Assembly: GCA_021775385.1 (NCBI GenBank) | Contig: JAJFHW010000276.1 | Coordinates: 1 to 6,565, forward strand | Direction: 5' to 3' | Length of the DNA: 6,565 nucleotides | Source: Hyphomicrobiales bacterium | Lineage (GTDB): Bacteria > Pseudomonadota > Alphaproteobacteria > Rhizobiales > HXMU1428-3 | Shown here: positions 1 through 5,450 of the stretch, one piece after another | Position numbering within the stretch: position 1 is the first letter of the stretch | Layout: every line of letters begins with the position of its first letter | Made by a program: the position numbers and the translations under genes | The notes under the pieces: generated by a model | Databases searched by the model: none | The model's input: the letters and a program-made list of their open reading frames with translations, nothing else | What the model was told of the DNA's origin: nothing

Positions 1-684
1 CCCAAGTTCAACCATCACATCACCAACAGAAAGGAGAGAGCGAAAACCTTTCGCTTTTAACCGCGCGCTAAAATGCCAAAAGTTCAAAATGGCATCGAAT
101 TCTCCGCGGATCATTTTTTGAGTAAGCAACGGCGGCGCCCCATAAACAGGCGTTGCAACTTCAGCCAAATCAACACCAAGTTCTTGCTGAACATAAGCTC
201 TTAAGAACAACCAGCTTTTATCCAACGGACCACCAGCAACAGCAATTTTTTTACCACGCAAATCGCTAAGTGTTTTTATATCTGAATTAGCAGCAACCAT
301 AAGATGTCCAACTGCAGAACTATATGGCACAAGCGCAAAGTCCGCTTTTTCAGCTCGGCGACGAGAAACCCATGTCCAATCAGTTGTAACAATCTCTGCT
401 GAGCCACCTTGCAAAGCAATCTTAGCTCCGTTCGTACTCGCTAATGGAACAACCTTCATTTTAAAAGAATATTTCTCATCAAGCTTACGTAGTTTGATTA
501 CATCAAGCACCCAATTCACTGTTCCAAATTGCAAGGCTGCAACACGAACCTCACCGGCAACAGCAACACTCGAGCCAAGAAGTGGTGATCCACTAAGCAA
601 AGAAAACAGCGCAATAAAAACAATGAGACAACGAAGACCAGCAACACGAACCGAAATTGTTTTTGGAGACAGTAAATTATTCAT
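1..684 (-). CDS. ABC transporter periplasmic substrate-binding protein, NitT/TauT-like (3' end outside window)
   Basis: The reverse strand is open from an ATG at 684 to the window edge, giving 228 residues with no stop. Residues 1-43 form a secretion signal: a basic n-region with R13 and R18, a hydrophobic run around 20-36, and a likely cleavage after A43 (VAVA before GEV). The mature part starts with a typical binding-protein strand (VRVAALQFG) and carries TTDWTWVSRRR at 100-110 and SDLRGKKIAVAGG at 140-152. The latter is the 'L-x-DLRGKKIAV' hallmark of NMT1/NitT/TauT-type binding proteins, which hold a small solute in the periplasm and deliver it to an ABC permease. Members usually have about 300-340 residues, so roughly the last third is missing. 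AGGTG (694-698) is a plausible ribosome binding site 9 bases before the ATG. The gene diverges from a PQQ-associated CXXCW-type gene, and binding proteins of this kind occur in quinoprotein alcohol dehydrogenase clusters. The ligand cannot be read from the sequence. Confidence 0.85.
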   Translation of the reverse strand, partial: MNNLLSPKTISVRVAGLRCLIVFIALFSLLSGSPLLGSSVAVAGEVRVAALQFGTVNWVLDVIKLRKLDEKYSFKMKVVPLASTNGAKIALQGGSAEIVTTDWTWVSRRRAEKADFALVPYSSAVGHLMVAANSDIKTLSDLRGKKIAVAGGPLDKSWLFLRAYVQQELGVDLAEVATPVYGAPPLLTQKMIRGEFDAILNFWHFSARLKAKGFRSLLSVGDVMVELG

Positions 685-720
685 AAAACAAAACACCTAT
701 TTCCATATGATGGTCAAAAA

Positions 721-749
721 ATTATACAAATTCATGAGTCTACTCACAA
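721..749 (-). promoter_or_regulatory. Sigma70-like promoter for the substrate-binding protein gene
   Basis: On the reverse strand a -35 element TTGTGA (749-744; matches TTGACA at 4 of 6) is followed after exactly 17 bases by a perfect -10 TATAAT (726-721). Transcription would begin near 714, leaving a leader of about 30 bases with the AGGTG ribosome binding site. This is the best promoter match in the window. Confidence 0.6.
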
Positions 750-756
750 TTTTGTG
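745..756. repeat. Short inverted repeat in the divergent promoter region, possible operator
   Basis: CACAA-TT-TTGTG is a symmetric 12-mer with 5-base arms. It covers most of the leftward -35 element and lies between the two divergent genes, where a repressor or activator could control one or both. It is short and AT-rich, so chance is a serious alternative. Confidence 0.3.
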
Positions 757-835
757 CCTATGTTCTTTAGCTTATTCTGGTAAACTAAATTAAGAAACTA
801 GTCTTTAAAACTAACCTAAAGAGAATGAGAATACT

Positions 836-1471
836 ATGAGAAGAGAAGCAAAATTCTTATTTACTATCCTTATTGCTATATTTTCTCAACTCAGCCTCTC
901 AACAAAGATTTACGCAAGCGAACAACCAGATATATCTGACGAAAAAAGCCAGCTTGAAACTATCCAAAAAAGATACAAACACATCGATCCTAAAACAGGC
1001 TTAAGAACATCATACTATAGAGCCGCTCTACCAAGCTCAGTGCCTGGTGGCAAACGCATCAATGTAAAAGAAGTCCACACTCATTTTAAAAACAAAACAG
1101 CTCTATTCCTTGACGTCATGGCTCACACAGGAACAGGTCCAGATCCTCTTGACGGAATTTGGCGCATAGCAAAACCAAGACACAATATTCCAGGCAGTAC
1201 GTGGTTGGCCGATGTAGGCACAGGTACTCTGACACTTGAAATGAAAAAATATTACCAAGACAATTTAGAAAAACTAACGAAAGGCAACAAATCAAAAACC
1301 ATCATCATGTATTGTACAGCAGATTGCTGGATGGCATGGAATGCAGTACGCAGAGCCTCAAAATGGGGTTACAAAAATGTTCTATGGTTTCCAGAAGGAA
1401 CGGAAGAATGGGTAGACGCAGGACACACGCTAGAAAACTCAATTCCTCTGCCGCTAGAAATTAAAGATTAA
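836..1471 (+). CDS. Secreted rhodanese-like protein of the PQQ-dependent catabolism-associated CXXCW family
   Basis: The 211-residue product starts with a signal peptide (MRREAK, hydrophobic 7-21, likely cleavage after A27 in IYAS), so it should act in the periplasm. The remainder resembles a single rhodanese-like domain: LFLDV near residue 90, NIPGSTWLADVGTG in the middle, then MYCTADCWMAWNAVRRAS with C160, C164 and W165, followed by GYKNVLWFPEGTEEW. This arrangement is what I know as the 'PQQ-dependent catabolism-associated CXXCW motif protein' family (TIGR03865), whose genes sit beside ABC transporters tied to quinoprotein alcohol dehydrogenases. The biochemical role of the family is not established; a redox or metal-binding function for the cysteines is inferred. 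The two cysteines are separated by three residues here, not two as the family name suggests. The ribosome binding site is weak (GAGA at 821-824 or 827-830). It diverges from the binding-protein gene across a 151-base gap. No clear promoter of its own is visible. Confidence 0.88.
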   Translation: MRREAKFLFTILIAIFSQLSLSTKIYASEQPDISDEKSQLETIQKRYKHIDPKTGLRTSYYRAALPSSVPGGKRINVKEVHTHFKNKTALFLDVMAHTGTGPDPLDGIWRIAKPRHNIPGSTWLADVGTGTLTLEMKKYYQDNLEKLTKGNKSKTIIMYCTADCWMAWNAVRRASKWGYKNVLWFPEGTEEWVDAGHTLENSIPLPLEIKD

Positions 1472-1708
1472 AATTAGGCCCCTTTTAGATATATATTTTT
1501 AAAAAATTTGGAGCTTAATCACAAACACGTGATAACATCTTACATTCATTAAACTTTATATCTAAATTTCTAACAATCCATAGAAATCATATAGACGCAC
1601 CGCTAAGAGCAACCTAAACTCCCTACCTAATAGTAGACATCAATTTACCAATAAAACGAATTAAAAAATTTGATGTCGCTAAATAAAGATGCAAAAGGGG
1701 AGAACTGC
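1472..1708. other. AT-rich spacer between the CXXCW gene and the secreted hypothetical gene
   Basis: These 237 bases show no credible gene and no hairpin with a T-tract, so no intrinsic terminator was found. A short inverted repeat ATCAC-N6-GTGAT lies at 1518-1533; it has the opposite orientation to a CRP site (TGTGA-N6-TCACA). It is unclear whether the downstream gene is read from its own promoter or by read-through. Confidence 0.5.
1696..1702 (+). promoter_or_regulatory. Ribosome binding site that fixes the start of the secreted hypothetical protein at 1709
   Basis: AGGGGAG lies 6 bases before ATG 1709. An in-frame ATG at 1670 would add 13 residues with no such site in front of it and would bury the signal peptide behind a charged stretch, so 1709 is preferred. 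Confidence 0.7.
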
Positions 1709-2293
1709 ATGACACCTAAATATAAATCTAACACACGCCTTATAAGCTGCTTAGTTTGCGCATTAGCACTATCATTGAGCTTATTCACCCAACAAGCCCA
1801 GGCCAAGAAATCAGAAAAAACCATATCACTAATAGGCAAGGACGGTTCAAAGTTTCAAGTCGCCAAAATAATACTAACCCTACAAGAAAACAAAAAGCAT
1901 TCTTTTGAAATTATATGGGATGACACAAAATTTTCAGAACATTTCTTATCTATGCGCCCTTTTAAATGTATCGATGGAGCCCAAACAGTTTGCCATTTAG
2001 GATACCCTTACAAAACAAAAAATCGCATTTCTAAAACTGATTTAAAAGACTTGGAATACGCCTTGCTTTTCATACATAAAAACGAAAAAGAATACGGCAT
2101 CAATTTCTGGAATGGCATTTATTATCGCCTAAAAAGAGAAGATAACGGCACAATAACAGGGTCTGTTTGGGAAACAGATATGAACGAGCTAGCCTCCCCT
2201 CCAGAAAAAGAATTTGATCGCCCTATTGGTGACAGTGATCTTGTAGAAGGTGCTGAAGGAAAACATAGATTTCCAAAGATTATCATTCAATAA
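1709..2293 (+). CDS. Secreted protein of unknown function, 194 residues
   Basis: I do not assign a function. From ATG 1709 the protein opens with a clear signal peptide: basic residues K4, K6 and R10, hydrophobic core at 11-26, and likely cleavage after A32 (AQA before KK). The mature part is a small soluble domain without further membrane segments. Two cysteines, C87 and C95 (MRPFKCIDG and TVCHLGYPY), are close enough to form a disulfide in the periplasm. Further on are an acidic/aromatic segment DLKDLEYALLFIHK, then YGINFWNGIYYRLK around W134-Y139, and a polar C-terminus rich in acidic residues and ending in IIIQ. The MRPFKC / WNGIYY pattern seems familiar to me from uncharacterised alphaproteobacterial proteins, but I cannot confirm that. 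It lies on the same strand as the CXXCW gene, 237 bases downstream, so a shared periplasmic role in quinoprotein metabolism is possible but only inferred. The codons are AT-rich. Confidence 0.75.
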   Translation: MTPKYKSNTRLISCLVCALALSLSLFTQQAQAKKSEKTISLIGKDGSKFQVAKIILTLQENKKHSFEIIWDDTKFSEHFLSMRPFKCIDGAQTVCHLGYPYKTKNRISKTDLKDLEYALLFIHKNEKEYGINFWNGIYYRLKREDNGTITGSVWETDMNELASPPEKEFDRPIGDSDLVEGAEGKHRFPKIIIQ

Positions 2294-2452
2294 ACAAGAG
2301 AAAATCAAAACAAAATAGCTCAGTTCATGGCTATTTAGAGACAAAAACACAAAAAATCAACTGCATTAACATGCAATATTATGCATTTTGACCAACTTAA
2401 CTAACAAGCACTATCAAAACACTATACCTTCGAATGAAACCGTCCCATGACA

Positions 2453-2462
2453 TCTCGCGAGA
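2453..2462. repeat. Perfect 10-base palindrome, possible regulator site
   Basis: TCTCGCGAGA is fully self-complementary and GC-rich, in otherwise AT-rich intergenic DNA about 300 bases before aorA. The contrast in composition suggests a protein-binding site. I do not recognise a specific regulator for it. Confidence 0.35.
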
Positions 2463-2698
2463 GGAAAAAAATTGTGATAGTCTATTTAACGAATGTTCTA
2501 GCAATCTTCCGATTATTTAGAACAATAATATAAATTTTGGACAGCTTTTAAAATAATAAGAAAGCACTCAAAAAAAATTAACTGCTGATTTTATAAAGAA
2601 CGGGTGAAAATTTAGCGACTGATAAAACAATTAAGACACAGCAATAAGTGTCGCACCAACCGTCTGAATACATTTGTTTTTTTAAAAATTTAAACTGC

Positions 2699-2728
2699 TT
2701 TAGAACGATAAGAACTGTTTTTTATAGA
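2699..2728 (+). promoter_or_regulatory. Weak candidate promoter for aorAB
   Basis: TTTAGA (2699-2704) and TATAGA (2723-2728) are separated by 18 bases and lie 36 bases before the aorA start. The -10 is fair and the -35 is poor, so an activator or an alternative sigma factor would be needed. The AT-richness of the region makes chance matches likely. Confidence 0.3.
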
Positions 2729-2752
2729 TAACGACTGCAATAACTAATTATG

Positions 2753-2758
2753 AGGAGG
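2753..2758 (+). promoter_or_regulatory. Perfect Shine-Dalgarno of aorA
   Basis: AGGAGG lies 6 bases before ATG 2765. The in-frame ATG at 2750 overlaps this site, and the extra residues it would add (MRRGP) are simply the translated ribosome binding site, so 2765 is the real start. Confidence 0.85.
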
Positions 2759-2764
2759 GGCCCC

Positions 2765-3238
2765 ATGCAGCTCGCGCTGGTAATCGATCCCGGTAAATGC
2801 ACATCTTGCAAGCAATGCGAAATGGCTTGTGCGTATGAGAATGAACAAACTTTCAACCCGGCAAAATCGCGTATTCGTATTTTCGATTTTCACGAAGAAG
2901 GCCGATTTGTCCCTTACACCTGTACACAATGTGACGAAGCTTGGTGTCAATCAGCTTGTCCAGTGAATGCTATTACAACAGATCAGGCATCTGGAGTTAA
3001 ACTCGTTCACGACAACCTTTGCGTTGGCTGTAAAGTATGTACAATTGCATGCCCATTTGGCACAATTAACTACAATGCAGATACAGGTAAAGTGATCAAA
3101 TGCGATATGTGTGGCGGTGATCCGGCTTGTGCAAAAGCTTGCCCAACAGATGCCATCACTTACTCAGATATTGAACAATCAGGTTTTGATAAAATGAAGG
3201 CCTGGGCAGCAAAAACTGATCAAGCAGCACAATCATAA
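2765..3238 (+). CDS. aorA: AorA: four-cluster ferredoxin subunit of tungsten aldehyde oxidoreductase
   Basis: This 157-residue cytoplasmic protein has no signal peptide. It carries sixteen cysteines in four groups: C12-C15-C18-C22, C53-C56-C61-C65, C86-C89-C92-C96 and C113-C116-C122-C126. The spacing is that of the DmsB/HycB-type polyferredoxin fold, with cysteines swapped between paired sites, and predicts four [4Fe-4S] clusters. Lying 25 bases before a tungsten aldehyde oxidoreductase gene, with an FAD/NAD subunit gene after that, it matches AorA of the Aromatoleum aromaticum AorABC enzyme. In that enzyme AorA carries electrons between the catalytic AorB and the flavin subunit AorC and forms the backbone of AorAB filaments. 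The C-terminal part after residue 133 (ending KMKAWAAKTDQAAQS) has no cysteine. Alternative: the electron-transfer subunit of another AOR-family complex such as YdhY/YdhV. The size and the three-gene order favour AorA. Confidence 0.88.
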   Translation: MQLALVIDPGKCTSCKQCEMACAYENEQTFNPAKSRIRIFDFHEEGRFVPYTCTQCDEAWCQSACPVNAITTDQASGVKLVHDNLCVGCKVCTIACPFGTINYNADTGKVIKCDMCGGDPACAKACPTDAITYSDIEQSGFDKMKAWAAKTDQAAQS

Positions 3239-3263
3239 ATTTTCAGTCAAGGGAGATGTCCTA

Positions 3264-5117
3264 ATGGCTTGGACTAAAAAATTACTACGTATAAATCTCA
3301 CTGCAGGTGAGATCACCACAGAGCCTCTAAATATGGAATGGGCTCAGGAATATCTTGGGCAGCGCGGTCTTGCGACCAAGTATTTCACTGAAGAAACAGA
3401 TCCAAATGTTGATCCACTTTCTCCAGAAAATAAACTAATCTTTGCAACTGGCCCTCTTACAGGCACATGTGCCTCAACAGGCGGCCGTTACTCAGTAATC
3501 ACGAAAGGTCCGCTTACAGGCGCAATTGCTTGTTCAAATTCAGGCGGTTACTTCGGACCAGAACTTAAGTTCTCTGGCTATGACATGGTGATCCTGGAAG
3601 GTAAATCTCCAACACCTGTTTACCTGTCTATTTTCAATGATAAAATCCAATTAAGAGATGCTAGTCACCTCTGGGGAAAAACTGTTTGGGAAACTGACGG
3701 CATAATTAAAGCTGAAGTTCAAGACCCACTCGCCCACGTTGCTACAATTGGTGTTTCCGGTGAAAAAGGCGTTCTTTATTCATGTATCGTGAATAATATG
3801 CATCGGGCCGCTGGCCGCTCTGGTGTGGGCGCAGTCATGGGCTCAAAGAACTTAAAAGCGATTGTCGCTCGCGGTTCAAACGGTGTTCAAGTTAGAGATC
3901 CACAAGGCTTCTTTGCAGCAACTGATGCTGGTAAAAAAGTTTTGGCGGAAAACGCGGTTACTGGCGAGGGCCTCCCAGCTTTCGGCACGCAAGTTCTTAT
4001 GAACGTGATCAACGAATCTGGCGCAATGCCTACTCGCAACTGCCGTGACACAGTTTTTGAAGGTGCACACGACATTTCAGCAGAAGCCATGGCTGAGCCT
4101 CGTCGCTCAGATGGTAAAGCAAACCTCTCTACTAACCAAGGTTGCTTTGGCTGTACAATTGCTTGTGGTCGCGTTTCAACAATCGACCCAACCCACTTCA
4201 CAGTACAAGGTGAAGACAAAGAGCGTTACAAACATGCCTCTGGTGGTTTGGAATATGAAGCAGCTTGGGCCCTTGGTTCAGCAACAGGTGTTAACGATCT
4301 AGATGCACTAACATATGCCCAGTTCTTATGTAACGAACACGGCCTTGATCCAATTTCATTAGGTTCAACAATTGCAGCAGCAATGGACCTTTATGAAGAA
4401 GGTGTCATCGGTGATAATATCACAGGTGGAATTAATCTTAACTTCGGTAATGCAGAAGCATTAGTTAAAGTAGTTGAACTTGTTGGTACTGCCGAAGGTT
4501 TCGGCGCTGAACTTGGCATGGGTTCAAAACGACTTTGTGAAAAATATGGTCGCCCAGAACTTTCAATGACTTGTAAAGGCCAGGAATTCCCAGCTTATGA
4601 CCCTCGTGGTATTCAAGGCATGGGTCTAACATACGCCACATCAAATCGTGGTGGCTGTCACCTTCGCTCTTACACAGTGTCATCAGAAATCTTGGGTATC
4701 CCAGAAAAAACAGATCCACTTGCAACTGAAGGTAAAGCTGGTTTGGTGAAAGCATTCCAAGATGCAACAGCCGCTGTTGACAGTGCTGGTATCTGCGTTT
4801 TCACAACCTTCGCATGGACTTTGGACGATATCGCTCCACAAATCGACACGGCTTGTGAAGGCGGATGGACACCAGAAAAACTCATGGAAGTTGGTGAGCG
4901 CGTTTGGAATATGGAACGCCGTTATAATATGGCAGCCGGCATCTTAGGCGACCAGGATACTTTACCTGAGCGCGTAATGAAGGAAGCTTCAAAAGCTGGC
5001 CCTGCTAAAGGTCTTGTTTCTGGTCTGGATAAAATGTTGCCAGAATATTATGAGCTTCGCGGTTGGTCAACTGATGGTACACCTACCGGAGAAACACTTT
5101 CTCGCCTTGGTCTATAA
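3264..5117 (+). CDS. aorB: AorB: tungsten-pterin aldehyde:acceptor oxidoreductase, catalytic subunit
   Basis: The 617-residue protein has the usual length of the AOR family, which oxidises aldehydes to carboxylic acids at a tungsten bis-pterin centre (reversibly with low-potential donors). It begins with the AOR N-terminal domain (KKLLRINLTAGEITTEPL; GQRGLATKYF; ATGPLTGTCASTGGRYSVITKGPLTG). The pterin-binding signature NNMHRAAGRSGVGAVMGSKN follows near residues 176-195. The single [4Fe-4S] cluster ligands are C294, C297 and C301 (CFGCTIAC) and C511 (SAGICVF), matching the CxxC-x3-C plus distant Cys of archaeal AOR. Active-site region residues include the GGLEYEAAW glutamates E330/E332 and H466 in GGCHLR. 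There is no twin-arginine or Sec signal, so the enzyme is cytoplasmic. AAGGGAG at 3249-3255 is a good ribosome binding site. It forms a transcription unit with aorA and ends in a strong terminator. Substrate range cannot be read; a broad aldehyde specificity is known for the Aromatoleum homologue. No tungsten uptake or cofactor genes are in the window. Confidence 0.93.
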   Translation: MAWTKKLLRINLTAGEITTEPLNMEWAQEYLGQRGLATKYFTEETDPNVDPLSPENKLIFATGPLTGTCASTGGRYSVITKGPLTGAIACSNSGGYFGPELKFSGYDMVILEGKSPTPVYLSIFNDKIQLRDASHLWGKTVWETDGIIKAEVQDPLAHVATIGVSGEKGVLYSCIVNNMHRAAGRSGVGAVMGSKNLKAIVARGSNGVQVRDPQGFFAATDAGKKVLAENAVTGEGLPAFGTQVLMNVINESGAMPTRNCRDTVFEGAHDISAEAMAEPRRSDGKANLSTNQGCFGCTIACGRVSTIDPTHFTVQGEDKERYKHASGGLEYEAAWALGSATGVNDLDALTYAQFLCNEHGLDPISLGSTIAAAMDLYEEGVIGDNITGGINLNFGNAEALVKVVELVGTAEGFGAELGMGSKRLCEKYGRPELSMTCKGQEFPAYDPRGIQGMGLTYATSNRGGCHLRSYTVSSEILGIPEKTDPLATEGKAGLVKAFQDATAAVDSAGICVFTTFAWTLDDIAPQIDTACEGGWTPEKLMEVGERVWNMERRYNMAAGILGDQDTLPERVMKEASKAGPAKGLVSGLDKMLPEYYELRGWSTDGTPTGETLSRLGL

Positions 5118-5138
5118 AAAATCAAGGGCTATAAATTT

Positions 5139-5171
5139 AAAAAGGCCTCTAATTATATTAGAGGCCTTTTT
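5139..5171. terminator. Strong intrinsic terminator after aorB
   Basis: A perfect 14-bp stem (5139-5152 with 5158-5171, core GGCCTCTAA/TTAGAGGCC) closes a 5-base loop (TTATA) and runs directly into T's (5167-5172). The A-tract on the left arm means it could also end transcription from the other strand. It begins 21 bases after the aorB stop and 279 bases before aorC. Confidence 0.9.
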
Positions 5172-5192
5172 TATTTTCACTCACATCCATAC

Positions 5193-5212
5193 TGTTGAAA
5201 ATAACTTCAACA
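5193..5212. repeat. Perfect inverted repeat upstream of aorC, possible operator
   Basis: TGTTGAA-N6-TTCAACA forms 7-base perfect arms, spaced like a dimeric regulator site, between the aorB terminator and the candidate aorC promoter. It has no T-tract, so it is not a second terminator. The regulator is unknown. Confidence 0.4.
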
Positions 5213-5311
5213 AAACATTGGATACATGAAAAAACTAAGATCTAATCCATTTTCTAAGGCCAAAGAAGAAGCTTTCAGACAAAAATCATGGATGGTTTTT
5301 ATCTGAATTAC

Positions 5312-5320
5312 TGCTAAAAT
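5312..5320 (+). promoter_or_regulatory. Candidate extended -10 promoter for aorC
   Basis: TGCTAAAAT is an extended -10 (TG-n-TAAAAT, 5 of 6 to TATAAT) without a good -35. Transcription would start near 5327 and give a leader of about 120 bases. Because a strong terminator precedes it, aorC needs either its own promoter or read-through, which supports a start somewhere in this gap. Confidence 0.35.
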
Positions 5321-5450
5321 GAGCCCAATAATAAAATAAACGTTCACTATTCAATATGAAAAGACAGAGACAAAAAACCTCCCTGTTGGTGAATAATTTA
5401 TTACAAACTAAGAATCATGAATTGAAGGCAACACATTGAGGGATACTGCC

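Larger units (their letters stand above)
2294..2764. other. Intergenic region before aorA without a credible gene
   Basis: This 471-base stretch is strongly AT-rich. I see no ORF with a ribosome binding site and no RNA gene. Items noted: a 7-bp hairpin at 2313-2336 just after the preceding gene but without a T-tract; TTGACC (2388-2393) with TATCAA (2412-2417) 18 bases on, a weak promoter-like pair; inverted repeat TGTTCTA/TAGAACA (2494-2500, 2518-2524); inverted repeat GACAC-N8-GTGTC (2635-2652). No FNR-like TTGAT-N4-ATCAA site is present. The control elements of aorA are most likely here. Confidence 0.6.
5172..5450. other. Leader region of aorC between terminator and start codon
   Basis: With the terminator this makes a 333-base gap inside the aor locus. 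It contains an inverted repeat at 5193-5212, an extended -10 element at 5312-5320 and the aorC ribosome binding site GAGGGA (5438-5443). A 26-codon ORF at 5226-5306 lacks a ribosome binding site and is not called. CCTCCCT near 5390 could pair weakly (about 5 bp) with the ribosome binding site; no stable structure is claimed. Confidence 0.5.

Noticed and set aside
494..793. Rightward 99-codon ORF
   Set aside because: It lies mostly antisense to the binding-protein gene, whose reverse frame shows a signal peptide and family motifs; the ORF has no recognisable domain.
2313..2336. Hairpin AAATAGC...GCTATTT after the secreted hypothetical gene as a terminator
   Set aside because: Only 7 bp, AT-rich and not followed by a T-tract, so a terminator call is not supported.
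2294..2764. FNR/Anr box, sigma54 promoter or molybdenum/tungsten cofactor riboswitch upstream of aorA
   Set aside because: No TTGAT-N4-ATCAA or TGGCAC-N5-TTGC pattern and no structured GC-containing leader could be seen.
3876..4302. Several overlapping ORFs of 64-110 codons on both strands
   Set aside because: They are out-of-frame shadows within aorB, which is continuous and fully conserved in motif content.
5226..5306. 26-codon ORF starting MKKLRSNPFSKAKEEAF, possible leader peptide for aorC
   Set aside because: No ribosome binding site in front and no attenuator-like structure after it; the length is expected by chance.
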